Positions 16,659 through 26,362 of a stretch of DNA of 64,000 bases are shown here, one piece after another. The stretch lies in the NCBI RefSeq assembly GCF_000802245.2, contig NZ_CP021080.1, positions 868,001 through 932,000 on the forward strand, written 5' to 3'. Made by a program: the position numbers and the translations under genes. The DNA comes from Streptomyces pluripotens. Its GTDB lineage: Bacteria > Actinomycetota > Actinomycetes > Streptomycetales > Streptomycetaceae. Each line of letters begins with the position of its first letter. The first letter of the stretch is position 1. Below the pieces are notes generated by a model. That model made no database searches. It was not told the origin of the DNA and saw only the letters and a program-made list of their open reading frames with translations.

Positions 16659-19516
16659 CGACCGTCTCCCTTGGTCGTTCCTGGTGCTGTGCCGTTCCGG
16701 GTGCTCTCACCCGAGGCGTTCTCCTCGCGTCCACGCTGCCAGCCGCGCTGGAGCGAGGCCATCCGGCTGCGGACCTCCTCGGCGTCACGGTCGGCGGGCT
16801 GGACCGCGCGTTCGGTGTGCCGTTCGACGTCCTGCGTGAGCTGCGGCGCGATGCTGGCCTGGCGGACACGCCGCGGCAGCGGGGCGGCGGCCGGTTCCGC
16901 AGGCTCCGCCGCTTCCGCCACCGGCTCGCCACCGGGCCGGGCACTGCCGCGGGCGGGCCGGACGGTGGCACCGCTCGGCGCGGCCGTGCCGTCCGGGCCC
17001 TCGGCGGCTGCCGGCCTGGATCGGCTCCGCTGGGGCAACATCGGAATGTCAGGGGTGCGGTCCGGGCCCCCGGCCGGGGACCCCGGCTCGCCGACACGAT
17101 CCGCGAGTTCGGCGGAGCGCCGGGAGGCGGCGCCGCGGCGGCGGGCCGGCAGCGGGGCCAGTTCCTCGGCAGCGTCGCGGTCCCGGCCCGTGGAAGGCTG
17201 CGGTTCCAGTCTCCCGCGGCGGGAACGCCGCTCGATGACGGGCTTGCCGTGCGAGCTGACCAGCTTGGGCGTCTGCCGCCGGGGCAGTGGTGCCTGCTCC
17301 CGGCCGCCGGCGGTCTCCTCACACAGGGGCTCGACAACCGGCAGCGATACCGGCTGGTCGTCGGCGCTGGGGGCACGGCGGGAACGGAACAATCCGTCGC
17401 GCTCGCCCTCCTCGTCAGCCAGCACGCCCGGGAAGTCGATGAGGACGTCGAGGTCCGCTGGAGCCTCCAACTCGACCGGGCCGTCCAGCAGCGAGGGCGG
17501 CAGGCCGGGCACCTGCTCCGGCGCCCGGTGCCACCCCCCGGCCCTGGGGGATGGCACCGGCCCGGACTCCCCCGCCGGGCGGTCCCGATGGAGGCGGCGG
17601 AAACCCATGCCGTCCATGTCCGGGACGTCCTCGGTCAGCAGCGCGTCGGGGATGAAGACGACGGCGGTGGTGCCACCGTACGGGGACGGCTGAAGTGAGA
17701 CCCGGACGTTCTGGCGCCGGGCCAGGCGGCTGACCACGAACAGGCCCAGCCGGTCGGTGTCGGAGAGTTCGAACTCCGGGGTTTCGGCGAGCCGCAGGTT
17801 GGCATCCACCAGGGCCTCGGCCGTCATGCCGAGACCTCGGTCATGGATCTCAAGGGTGAAACCGTTGGCGACCCGCTCGCCGAGAACCTGGACGGCGGTG
17901 TGCGGCGGTGAGAAGACCGTGGCATTTTCCAGGAGTTCGGCCACGAGGTGGGTCAGGTCGGCGACGGCCGGGCCGGTGACGGCGATACGCGGCAGTCGCC
18001 GTACCTCGATGCGCTCGTAGTCCTCCACCTCGGCGACGGAGGCCCGCACGATGTCCATCAACTGCACGGGGCGGCGCCACTGCCGGGACGGTGCAGCGCC
18101 GGAAAGGATCACCAGCCCCTCGGCGTGCCGACGCATGCGCGTGGTGAGGTGGTCCAGGCGAAAGAGGTCGGCCAGTTCGCCGGTGTCCTCGGTCCGACGT
18201 TCCATGGTGTCGAGCAGGGTCAGCTGTTTGTGCAGCAGCACCTGACTGCGGCGGGCGAGGTTGACGAAGACCTCGGAGACACCGGCACGCAGTTCGGCCT
18301 GCTTGACGGCGGCCTCAACGGCCGCGCGCTGAAGGGTGTTGAGGGCCTGGCCGACCTCGCCGATCTCGTTCTTGCCGTACTCGAGCCGCGGCGCTTCGGT
18401 CTCGATGTCGATCTGCTCGCCCGCGGACAGACGGCGCATCACGCTGGGCAGCCGCACTCCGGACGCCTCGTGTGCCTCCAAGCGCAGGCGTCGCAGGTCC
18501 TGGATGAGGCTGCGGCCGACCCTCACGGACAGGAGTACGGAGAGCAGGAGGGCGACCAGGCCGAGGGCGCCTGCGACGGCCGCCTGCACCACGACGCTCG
18601 TGGCCACGGGCTGCATGCGCGTCTGGAGGCGATCGCCCACCTGGTCGTCGAGCGTGCCGAGTTCGTCCAGCACGGTCGGCGCTGCGGAGTTCCAGCTCTG
18701 CGCGGTGATCCCGCGGGGCGAGCCCGAGTCCATGCCGATGACGCTCTGTTCGGCCACGCGCAGCGGAGCGGTAGGGGCGTTCTTCCAGAAGCGTTCGTAG
18801 CGTTCGCGTTCCACGGCGGGCAGCAGTGGCAGGCTGATGTCATACAGGATCGTGCGCTGGGCGACGAGTTCGGAGATGTCGCGACTCTCGGCGCGGGTGA
18901 GCCGGCCGACGATGAGGGAGGAGGCGAGCAGGGCGTCCTCGCGAGCGAGTAACTCGCGGGCGCGGTCGATGTCCACCAGAGCGTGGGTTTGCTGGTCCAT
19001 CTCGGTGTCACCCACCCCGTCGAGGGAGGCGAGCAGGGCGTAGCAGGGATCGACGAGACGGTTGTACAGGTCGAGCGCCTGGGCTCGGGTGACCGTACCC
19101 TCCGTGACGCTGCGGCGCAGGGAGTCGAGGCCGTCGAAGGCGTCCAGGACGGCAGTGAGATGCTCGCTGTCGCCCTCGTCCATGCCGTCGAGGACGTCAT
19201 GGCCCGTGGCCTTGTGCCGGATCTCGGCGAACGCTCGGTCCGTGCTCTTGCGGGCGCGGTGCAGCGCGGTGAGGGCGTCGGAAGCCCGGGGATCGGCGAG
19301 GTAGACGAGGGTCTGACGGCGCTCCTGCTGCAGGACTCGGATGGTGTCCAGCGCGGGATGACCGATGCCCTGCACAAGGTCGGACGCACGGAAGAACCGG
19401 GCGACTTCACGTCCCGTGAGTACCGTGGCGAAGCCCCAGATGGCGGTGAGGGACATCAGCGGCACGAGAAGCAGCGCCACGATCTTCCGGCGGATCGACT
19501 TCCCGCGAAAGCGCAT
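16655..19516 (-). CDS. cvnA: CvnA: nitrate/nitrite-sensing-type membrane histidine kinase-like protein
   Basis: This 953-residue sensor has TM1 (about residues 12-33), an extracellular NIT-type helical sensor (about 34-305), TM2 (about 307-332), a HAMP-like segment, a DHLTTRMRRHAEG box carrying the putative phospho-acceptor His (about 456), and an HATPase domain with N-box ELLENATVFSPP and G-box DRGLGM. A tail of about 300 residues is rich in Pro, Arg and Glu. The start is ATG 19516, because a GGGGGAGG ribosome site lies directly upstream; an in-frame ATG at 19555 has none as good. It is the first gene of the conservon; the extracellular ligand is unknown. Confidence 0.9.
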   Translation of the reverse strand: MRFRGKSIRRKIVALLLVPLMSLTAIWGFATVLTGREVARFFRASDLVQGIGHPALDTIRVLQQERRQTLVYLADPRASDALTALHRARKSTDRAFAEIRHKATGHDVLDGMDEGDSEHLTAVLDAFDGLDSLRRSVTEGTVTRAQALDLYNRLVDPCYALLASLDGVGDTEMDQQTHALVDIDRARELLAREDALLASSLIVGRLTRAESRDISELVAQRTILYDISLPLLPAVERERYERFWKNAPTAPLRVAEQSVIGMDSGSPRGITAQSWNSAAPTVLDELGTLDDQVGDRLQTRMQPVATSVVVQAAVAGALGLVALLLSVLLSVRVGRSLIQDLRRLRLEAHEASGVRLPSVMRRLSAGEQIDIETEAPRLEYGKNEIGEVGQALNTLQRAAVEAAVKQAELRAGVSEVFVNLARRSQVLLHKQLTLLDTMERRTEDTGELADLFRLDHLTTRMRRHAEGLVILSGAAPSRQWRRPVQLMDIVRASVAEVEDYERIEVRRLPRIAVTGPAVADLTHLVAELLENATVFSPPHTAVQVLGERVANGFTLEIHDRGLGMTAEALVDANLRLAETPEFELSDTDRLGLFVVSRLARRQNVRVSLQPSPYGGTTAVVFIPDALLTEDVPDMDGMGFRRLHRDRPAGESGPVPSPRAGGWHRAPEQVPGLPPSLLDGPVELEAPADLDVLIDFPGVLADEEGERDGLFRSRRAPSADDQPVSLPVVEPLCEETAGGREQAPLPRRQTPKLVSSHGKPVIERRSRRGRLEPQPSTGRDRDAAEELAPLPARRRGAASRRSAELADRVGEPGSPAGGPDRTPDIPMLPQRSRSRPAAAEGPDGTAAPSGATVRPARGSARPGGEPVAEAAEPAEPAAAPLPRRVRQASIAPQLTQDVERHTERAVQPADRDAEEVRSRMASLQRGWQRGREENASGESTRNGTAPGTTKGDGR

Positions 19517-19931
19517 GGCCTCCCCCAGCTCGACCCCCGCCGGCCGGGGGCGCACATGTCCATCAGCAAACGGCGCGAGCCTACTACCGCCTCACAGCTA
19601 ACCCGAAGGCGCATCCGGAGGGTGAACTTCCGTACCGACGGCGAGAGATGGCGAGTTGTCCGGGCATTACGGGAGATTGCCACCGCGATTCGCTAAACCG
19701 CGCCGGGGACGGCCCCTCGGTACTGACACACGGTTGGCCGGATTTTTTCGCCGGTAGGGAATCTTTGTGCGGTCTCGTTCGTCCGTCTCTATACGAGATG
19801 GGGGCGGAATGGACCGCAAGAACCGTATGCCGCACCCGAGCGGCGTATAACAACGCAAGCCGGGCAGCCAGTGGGAGTCGGTGTCTTCGGGTGCCGGGGC
19901 GAGCAGGCTGCCGGCGGTAGGGAGTGACACG
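19517..19931. promoter_or_regulatory. Divergent promoter region of the conservon and a small membrane protein
   Basis: This gap of 415 bp contains unusually AT-rich patches for this genome (around 19740-19850). On the plus strand GGGAAT (about 19767-19772) is followed 17 bp later by CGTC, an ECF-sigma-like arrangement, but it does not fit the SigR spacing, so the assignment is weak. Promoters for both divergent genes must lie here. Confidence 0.4.
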
Positions 19932-20468
19932 GTGACGGGCACGGCGGAGCGGCGCAAGGCGTCCGATGCGGGCGTGACGGAACGCTCGGCGATGCGGCGA
20001 GTCCGTGTGACAACGGATCGCGGTGGTCCGGAGCAGGAGCGCGGCAGGGGGGCCTACGGTGACGAACAGCAGCAGGGGCGTGCGCCGTTGTGGGTCGAGG
20101 AGCCCGCGCAACGGCACCCGATGCCCGATCCGGTACGTACGGCGGCGGTGCGGGCCCTCCTGATCATCGCAGTGACCTTGCTCCAGGCCATGGTGGCGTT
20201 CTTCTGCGCAATGGCCGGGGCCTGGGTCGCGTTCCCCATGGTGATCAGCAGCGTGGCAAGCACGGTGGCGGCCACCTGGGCCGTGGTCGACGTGTGGGTG
20301 ACCCGCCAGGTGTGGAGCCAGCGGTACGGCGTGGTCTCGGAGCCGAGCAGCACGGCCCGGGCACTGCGCCGCGAGCGGCGCGCCCGCAGGCGCCAGGAGC
20401 GGGCGGCCCTGCGAGAACAGGAGCGGATACGCAGACGGGGCGGCACCGGGCGGCTGTCGCACTCCTGA
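19932..20468 (+). CDS. Small membrane protein with two TM segments and a basic C-terminal tail
   Basis: This 178-residue protein starts at GTG 19932 (VTGTAERRKASDAG), with GGGAG upstream. A polar N-terminal region of about 75 residues is followed by two adjacent hydrophobic segments (about residues 80-130: ALLIIAVTLLQAMVAFFCA and VAFPMVISSVASTVAATWAV) and a strongly Arg-rich tail. The family is not recognised. Position next to the conservon sensor may be coincidental. It could be a membrane-anchored scaffold, but no motif supports a function. Confidence 0.7.
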   Translation: MTGTAERRKASDAGVTERSAMRRVRVTTDRGGPEQERGRGAYGDEQQQGRAPLWVEEPAQRHPMPDPVRTAAVRALLIIAVTLLQAMVAFFCAMAGAWVAFPMVISSVASTVAATWAVVDVWVTRQVWSQRYGVVSEPSSTARALRRERRARRRQERAALREQERIRRRGGTGRLSHS

Positions 20469-20755
20469 CGTCCGCCGGCGCAGTCGGGGGAGGCGGTCTG
20501 CCCTGGGGACGGTGGGACGCACCGTCGCCCCTGCTCGTCGCAGCGCAGGAACAGTGCCACCGCCGTCCCCGCGGTCCGCCCTGTGGGCCCGACACTTAGG
20601 CACGACTGTGTTCTCGTGTGACCTACCAGTCGACGTTCTGCGCAACGCGGTGCAGACTCGCTTCCCCACCCCCACTGCCCCGCGGTTGCCGGACCCCGGG
20701 GCGGCTGGTCTCACCAGTCGTCCGGTGGCAGCCGGTGAAGACCGCCCCCTGACGG

Positions 20756-23700
20756 CTAGGCCGGGCGCTTGAACATCCGTGTCGCGGTGATCTCACTGTG
20801 CACCGCTTCCCCGGCCTGGGGCTGTTGCGGCAGACCCGGCCGAAGGTGTTCCTCCACGCTGATGTACTTCAGTCCCGCCCTGAGATCGGCGTCATTGCGC
20901 AGCCTGATGACCAGTGGGAACTCGGCGAGGGCGGTCGTGTCGAACAGCCCTGTCGTGTACAGCAGCTGCACGCCGAGCGCGTCGGACACCGCGCGCTGGA
21001 GTTCCAGCAGGTACGTCGCGTTGGCGCGGCCGATCGGGTTGTCCAGGAACAGCGTGCCCGCGTGCCGATGCTTGTCCCGCCCCCGGTCGTTGGAGCGCAG
21101 GGCGGCCATCGTGCAGTACAGGGCGATGGCCGCCGTCAACAACTGACCACCGGAGAAGACATCGCCCATCTGACCGACCGGCACGCGCTCCGCGCGCAGC
21201 ACTGCGTCCGGCTTGAGGATCTCCACGGCTACGCCCTTCGGCTGGAGGGCCGCCGCGACCCCCCGCAGCAACAAGGACATGCCGTCACGGCGCAGGTCGG
21301 AATTCTTCTTCACGGCAGCGCGCGTGGCCTCGTCGATGACCTCGCCGAGTCGTTCAGTGAGCGTGGCCTGATCGGGCTCCTCGAAACGGATGCGCAGGAA
21401 CTCCTGCCCGGACCACTCGCCGAGCCCCTCCGGCAGCCGGGAGAGCCGCTGGGCGGACCTCAGCGTCGCGAGTGCGGACTCCACGAGGCCGCGTAGCCGG
21501 TCCACGATCGAATCCCGGTTGCGCTCCAACTGGGCGAGCTCATCGGTCAGTACGCGCAGTCGGGGCGCGAAGGCGTCCGCCCACCGCTGGGCGTGCTCGG
21601 GCAGTGCGGAGCCCGGCAGTTCACGGATCTGTTGCCGCGCGGGGGTACGGACCTGCTCGTAGCGCGTGGAGTTGGCGTGCCGCACCAGGACGTCGCTCGC
21701 CTCCCGCACCGCAGCCTCGGCCACAGACAGGTCGGCGGCACAGCCACGCAACGAGCGGCGGGCCTCTGCGGCCGAGTGACGGGCCTCTTCCAGCGTGCCG
21801 GGGTACGGTTCCGGTTCCTCCTGATCCTCCCCAGGGGTGTGTTCGCGCAGCAGGTCACGGAGCATCGCGGCGATCTCGTCGAAGCCGCCGGCCGCGTCCT
21901 CGGCGGCCCGGTGGGTCTCCATCAGCTCCGTGTGTGCCCCGCGGGCCTCGGCCAGGGCCTCGCCACGAGCGGCGAGCTCGGCGGTGGCCGTGCGCAGCAG
22001 TGCCTGGGCGTGCTCGGCATCGCGCGGGACGAGGTCCTCGGGCAGTTCGGTGTGTGCCTCGCCGCCTTCCGGCGCGTGTCGCTCGGCCTCGCCGCGGAGC
22101 CGGCCGAGCTGCTCACTGGCGGTCGACATGCGGGTTTCCAGGAGCTGCACCAGCTCCTCCGCGCGCGCGGCCGCCGCCTGCCGAGAGGGTCCGTCGGAGC
22201 CGTCAGGTGACTGAAGGAGCTGCTCGGCACGGGTGCGGACCTTGTTGCTGAGCCGGTCCAGCTCGGTGCGGGCGGTGCTCTCGTCGCTCTCCGCGCGGGC
22301 CTGCTCGGCCCGCAGATCGGCACCGACCCCGACCTTCTCGTACACCTGGGATGCGGCGCGGTAGGCCTCGCGGAGGGCGGGCAGGGGCGCCTCAGGGCCG
22401 TTTGCGTCCTCGAACGGCACGTCGTCGGGGGCGCCGGCGATCTCCGAACGCTCGGCGCGCAGGGCGCGTGCGGTACGGCGCGCGTCGTCGGCTGCACGCT
22501 GGGCGGAACGGCGGTCCTCGTCGGCGGCGCGGGCGCGCTCCAGACAGGCCTGGGCGCGGGCCTCGGACTCGGCTGCCTCGTCGGCCAGTTCACGCAGTTT
22601 CACCTGCCAGCCGGCACGCTCGCGGAGCCGGAAGGCGAGGCCGGCAAGGGCGTCGGCGGCGCGCCGGGCCCTCTGTGCTGCCTCCTGCCGCTCGTCCCGG
22701 ACCTGCGTGGCCTCGGCGGCGACCTCGTCGGCCTGGGCACGTGCGGTTCGCGCCTCGACGAGTTCGGCCTCGGCCTCCTCGGCGAACGCCCGGGTCTCCT
22801 GGGCGGCCCGGGCCAGCTCGGTGAGACGTCCGGCCGGACAGCCGGTGCGCCAGGAGGCGAGCCGGGCGGCCAGTTCCCGGTCCTTGCCGAGCCGGGCGGC
22901 GAGGCCACGGATCTCCTCGTCGCGCTCGGTGGCCCGGGCACGCAGCGCTTGCCGTTCCTCGTCGGCGGCGTGTTCGTCGTGCATGGCCGGGTTCGGCGGC
23001 ACGAGGAAGACGTCACCGGGGGAGGCATCGGCGGGAGCGGGGGCGAGCAGGGCTGCAGCGGTGCCGACGGCCACGGCGGAGCGGGGCAGCAGGGCGGCGT
23101 CACCAAGTGCCTCACGGGCGCGCGCGTGCGTGTGCGGGTCAGTGATGATCACACCGTCGACCAGTTCGGGGCGTGCGGCAAGCACACGTGCGTGGTCGGC
23201 AGGGTCGACGGCCTGCGCGAGGTAGCGCCAGCCGGGCAGCGCGGGGATGCCGTGCTCGCCGAGGTACTCGACCGTGGCCAGTACGTCGGGCCCGGGCGGC
23301 AACAGTCCACCGTCGCCCAGGGCGCCGAGGATGCGGGCGTCGTCGGCCGCTGCGGTGCGCAGCTCGAAGAGGTGCCGTTCGGAGGCGGACACTGCACCGT
23401 CGAGCAGCTCGCGCAACTCGTCCGCGAAGCTGTCGAGTTCTTCGGGGGTCAGCCGGCCCTCGACCCGGCCTGCAAAGTCCGCCGCCGGCCCGCCAGGTGT
23501 GCCGTCGTCCGTACCCGTTCTGGGCGCGGGCACGCCGGCGCGCTCCCGCGCAGACGCGCTGGGCAGGCTCAGCAGCTCCGCCAGCCGCTCCTCCGCGGCC
23601 AGCGACTCGGCCAGGCGCCGCTCGGCCTCGTGGGCCCGTCCCGCAGCGGTCGCCGCGTCCTCCGCGCGGGCCGCCGTCAGCTCGGCACGGGACTCGCCCG

Positions 23701-25402
23701 CAGCCGCCTCGCGTGCGTGTTCGGTGGCTTTGCGGGCAGTCTCGCGGGCCGCGTCCCAGGCGGCAACCGTGGTCTTCTCTGCATCGCTGGCGGCAAGCGC
23801 GGCACGTGCCGGGTCGGCGTCCGGGGAGCTGTCGTCCAGCCAGCCCGCGCGGACCGCCTCAGCCGTTTCCTGCTCGACTTCGGTGAGGCGCTGGCGCAGG
23901 TGACCGGTCTCGCTACGGGCTCGCTGCGCCTCGGTCGCGGCAACGGTGGAGTCCCGGTAGGCGGTGTCGCCGACCTCCTGCAGGGCAGCCGAACGCTCTT
24001 CCTCCTCATTGGCGAGGGCCTCGGCGCTCCCGGCAGCCGCGTGCAGGGCCCGCACAAGGTCCACGGCGGCCTTGGTGCGAGCGGCAAGCGCGGGCGCCGC
24101 GTCCCGTTCGGCCTCCTGGATGGCGGCGGACACGCGCGCGACCCGGTCGGCCGCGGCCCGGTGGCGCAACACGGCTTCCGCCGCCTGCCAGGCGGAGTAG
24201 AGGGTCCGGGCGTCCGCCAGCTCACGCTTCTGCGCCGCCGCGGCCTTCTCGGCGGCGGCGAGCGCCAGGGAGGCGTGCTGGTAGGCGAGTTCGGCGGCGA
24301 TCAGGGCACTGCGTTCCCGCGCGCCCTCGGAGTGTGTGACCGCATACGCGGCCGCGGTGACCCGCTGGGCCAGGTCGGCGGCCCGGACCCGCTCCTGCAC
24401 AGCCCGGGCCGACAGCCGCCGGGCCAGCGAGCGCGTGCGTCGCTCGGCGCCGGTGTGGACGTCACGCGCACGGGAGCGGGTCCCGGCGGCGTCGACGATG
24501 CGCCCGAGCAGGTCGACCGAACCGGCGGTGAAGTCCCGTTCGGCGATCAGTTCCGCACGCCGCCCCAGTTTGTTGCCGAAACCGCTGACGAGATCGGCGA
24601 GGCCGTCGGTATCGCGGGTGTCGGTGACCGCACGCAGCAGCAGATCGGTGAAGTCGGAGTCCTTCTTGACCGCGAAGAGACCCGCCGCCTCTCCCTCGTC
24701 GGCGTTCATCTCCCTCTGGTAGCGGAAGAGTTCGGGGTCGAGACCGAGGTCGCCGAGGTGTTCGGTCCAGCGCTCGTGAACCTCCTCCCAGTGCACCTCC
24801 AGGTGCGGATAGGCCTTGCCTGCCTCCGTGAGGGCGTCGCGGAAACCCTTCATGGTGCGGCGACGGCCCCGCGCGCCCGAGGTGCCTTCGGCGGACGGTC
24901 GTACGGCGGTGGCTTCGGCCACGGGCAGGTTGTCCAGACTGAGGCCGGGACCGGGTCGCAGGGAGTACCAGGCCTCGGCGAACTTGCGCGGGTCGTTGGA
25001 CACCTGGCGTCCGCGCCACTCGCTGACCTTGCCGACGACGACGCACTCACCGGTCTGTACGTGTTGCCACTCCAGGGCCACGTGTCCGCAGTCATCGGCG
25101 AGCAGGAACTTGCGCAGCACGCCGGAGCTGGCGCCGCCGAGGGTGTTGCGGTGGCCCGGCAGCATCACCGAGAAGATCAACTTGAGCAGGACCGACTTGC
25201 CGCCGCCGTTCTCCAGGAAGAGCACGCCCGCGGGCGCCGGCCGGCGCGGCGGCCCGGTCGGCTCGTCCTCGAAGAACTCCGCCTGGGTGGGCGCCGGATC
25301 GGGCACGGGCTCGCCCACGCCTCTCAGGTCAAGCACGGTGTCGGCGTAGCGCGCACCGGCGGGCCCGATGGAGTAGAGGCGGACCCGGGACAGCTCGTAC
25401 AT
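20756..25402 (-). CDS. SMC-like coiled-coil ATPase (MksB/JetC-like), 1548 residues
   Basis: The N-terminal head has a Walker A-type loop LENGGGKSVLLKL (Lys at residue 69). Long Ala/Glu/Arg-rich coiled coils (about 290-640 and 810-1290) flank a globular hinge-like domain (about 690-810, containing GIPALPGWRYLAQAVDP). The C-terminal head has an ABC signature SGGQLLTAA (about 1417) and a Walker B LFLDN (Asp 1454). The residue after the Walker B Asp is Asn, not the usual catalytic Glu. The layout matches SMC/MukB/MksB/JetC proteins that form a DNA-clamping ring with a kleisin and a winged-helix partner, which the two upstream genes appear to supply. No nuclease gene follows it. Confidence 0.75.
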   Translation of the reverse strand: MYELSRVRLYSIGPAGARYADTVLDLRGVGEPVPDPAPTQAEFFEDEPTGPPRRPAPAGVLFLENGGGKSVLLKLIFSVMLPGHRNTLGGASSGVLRKFLLADDCGHVALEWQHVQTGECVVVGKVSEWRGRQVSNDPRKFAEAWYSLRPGPGLSLDNLPVAEATAVRPSAEGTSGARGRRRTMKGFRDALTEAGKAYPHLEVHWEEVHERWTEHLGDLGLDPELFRYQREMNADEGEAAGLFAVKKDSDFTDLLLRAVTDTRDTDGLADLVSGFGNKLGRRAELIAERDFTAGSVDLLGRIVDAAGTRSRARDVHTGAERRTRSLARRLSARAVQERVRAADLAQRVTAAAYAVTHSEGARERSALIAAELAYQHASLALAAAEKAAAAQKRELADARTLYSAWQAAEAVLRHRAAADRVARVSAAIQEAERDAAPALAARTKAAVDLVRALHAAAGSAEALANEEEERSAALQEVGDTAYRDSTVAATEAQRARSETGHLRQRLTEVEQETAEAVRAGWLDDSSPDADPARAALAASDAEKTTVAAWDAARETARKATEHAREAAAGESRAELTAARAEDAATAAGRAHEAERRLAESLAAEERLAELLSLPSASARERAGVPAPRTGTDDGTPGGPAADFAGRVEGRLTPEELDSFADELRELLDGAVSASERHLFELRTAAADDARILGALGDGGLLPPGPDVLATVEYLGEHGIPALPGWRYLAQAVDPADHARVLAARPELVDGVIITDPHTHARAREALGDAALLPRSAVAVGTAAALLAPAPADASPGDVFLVPPNPAMHDEHAADEERQALRARATERDEEIRGLAARLGKDRELAARLASWRTGCPAGRLTELARAAQETRAFAEEAEAELVEARTARAQADEVAAEATQVRDERQEAAQRARRAADALAGLAFRLRERAGWQVKLRELADEAAESEARAQACLERARAADEDRRSAQRAADDARRTARALRAERSEIAGAPDDVPFEDANGPEAPLPALREAYRAASQVYEKVGVGADLRAEQARAESDESTARTELDRLSNKVRTRAEQLLQSPDGSDGPSRQAAAARAEELVQLLETRMSTASEQLGRLRGEAERHAPEGGEAHTELPEDLVPRDAEHAQALLRTATAELAARGEALAEARGAHTELMETHRAAEDAAGGFDEIAAMLRDLLREHTPGEDQEEPEPYPGTLEEARHSAAEARRSLRGCAADLSVAEAAVREASDVLVRHANSTRYEQVRTPARQQIRELPGSALPEHAQRWADAFAPRLRVLTDELAQLERNRDSIVDRLRGLVESALATLRSAQRLSRLPEGLGEWSGQEFLRIRFEEPDQATLTERLGEVIDEATRAAVKKNSDLRRDGMSLLLRGVAAALQPKGVAVEILKPDAVLRAERVPVGQMGDVFSGGQLLTAAIALYCTMAALRSNDRGRDKHRHAGTLFLDNPIGRANATYLLELQRAVSDALGVQLLYTTGLFDTTALAEFPLVIRLRNDADLRAGLKYISVEEHLRPGLPQQPQAGEAVHSEITATRMFKRPA

Positions 25403-25440
25403 GGCGGACTCTCGTCAGTCTTTTTGCAGATCGGGGGGTT

Positions 25441-26331
25441 TCAGGAGTGCGAGGAGGTGTGGAACGGCAGCCCTGCGTCGGCCACCAGATCCAGTTCGTC
25501 GGTGTCCTCGGCGGGCAGCAAGGTGGCCGTGCCGCCGGTCACCGGGACGACGCCCAGTTCCAGCAGTTCCGCCATGGCAGCGCTGCTGGCCGTGTCACGG
25601 ACCTGGAGTTGGTAGCGGGCCGTGGTGCGGTAGGTGCCGCCGTTGTCGTCTCCGGTGCGTTGCAGGAATCCGGAGTCGGTGAGGAAGGCCAGGGCCTTGG
25701 CCACGATGCCGGTCGTGGAGGCGGCTGGGCGGCGGGCGTCCTTGGTGGCGCCGGTGGCGCTGCGCCGGGCCCAGATCCGCCAGGCGGCCTCCAGTCCGGG
25801 CGCGTCGGTGGCCGGATCGGTGTTCTGCCCCTGCTCCTCGGCGCGCTCCTCAAGCCGGCGGCAGGCCTGCCGGACGAAGGCGTCGACACCGTTGACCGTG
25901 ACCCGGCCGATGTAGGTGTCGTCGGCCAGGTCCTCCGGGCGCGGGAACGCCAGGGCGGCGGCGGCGAGATGGGCGAGTCCGTGCAGGAAGCGGTCGGCCG
26001 AGTCCGCGGCGGTGCGACGCGCGTAGTCGCCCATGCGGACGGCGAACAGCGAGTCCTCGGCGGCCGTCACGGCCATCCCCGCGCGGGGGGACACCTCCAG
26101 CACCACGAGCCCCAGGCCGGCGGCGACGGCGTCCGCGAGCCGGGCGAACGCCGGATCTTCGCGGTGGCGGCGCAGCAGCTCCATGTACTCCTGGTCACGG
26201 GCGGGCTGCAGTTTGGGCTGCAGCCCGAAGGCGACGAGCCGCGCCGCGTCGGCGGCGTCGGCGGGGGTGACGGCGGAGCCCGCCGGCGCGGCGGCAGGCT
26301 CGGGCTCACTCCAGTCGACGTGCTCGGTCAC
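25441..26331 (-). CDS. MksE/JetB-like winged-helix partner of the SMC-like ATPase
   Basis: This 296-residue protein starts at GTG 26331 with AAGGAG upstream. After an acidic, Ala-rich N-terminus (about 40 residues) it is mostly helical. A winged-helix-like block (GIVAKALAFLTDSGFLQRT followed by a Tyr-rich beta wing, about residues 207-245) resembles the MksE/MukE or JetB/DUF4194 class of kleisin-binding proteins. It lies between the kleisin-like gene (31-bp gap) and the SMC-like gene (38-bp gap), the same order as jetA-jetB-jetC. The assignment rests on shape, order and neighbours rather than a diagnostic motif. Confidence 0.6.
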   Translation of the reverse strand: MTEHVDWSEPEPAAAPAGSAVTPADAADAARLVAFGLQPKLQPARDQEYMELLRRHREDPAFARLADAVAAGLGLVVLEVSPRAGMAVTAAEDSLFAVRMGDYARRTAADSADRFLHGLAHLAAAALAFPRPEDLADDTYIGRVTVNGVDAFVRQACRRLEERAEEQGQNTDPATDAPGLEAAWRIWARRSATGATKDARRPAASTTGIVAKALAFLTDSGFLQRTGDDNGGTYRTTARYQLQVRDTASSAAMAELLELGVVPVTGGTATLLPAEDTDELDLVADAGLPFHTSSHS

Positions 26332-26362
26332 GGTTTGGGCTCCTTGTCGCGCTCTTGCTCGC

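Noticed and set aside
20469..20755. A search for a jetD/mksG-like nuclease or further defence gene after the SMC-like ATPase
   Set aside because: The gap is non-coding and the next gene is a small membrane protein on the other strand; no Toprim-like gene was found nearby.
22949..25615. An 888-codon plus-strand open frame opposite the SMC-like gene
   Set aside because: Antisense shadow: the minus-strand ATPase shows Walker motifs and coiled coils.
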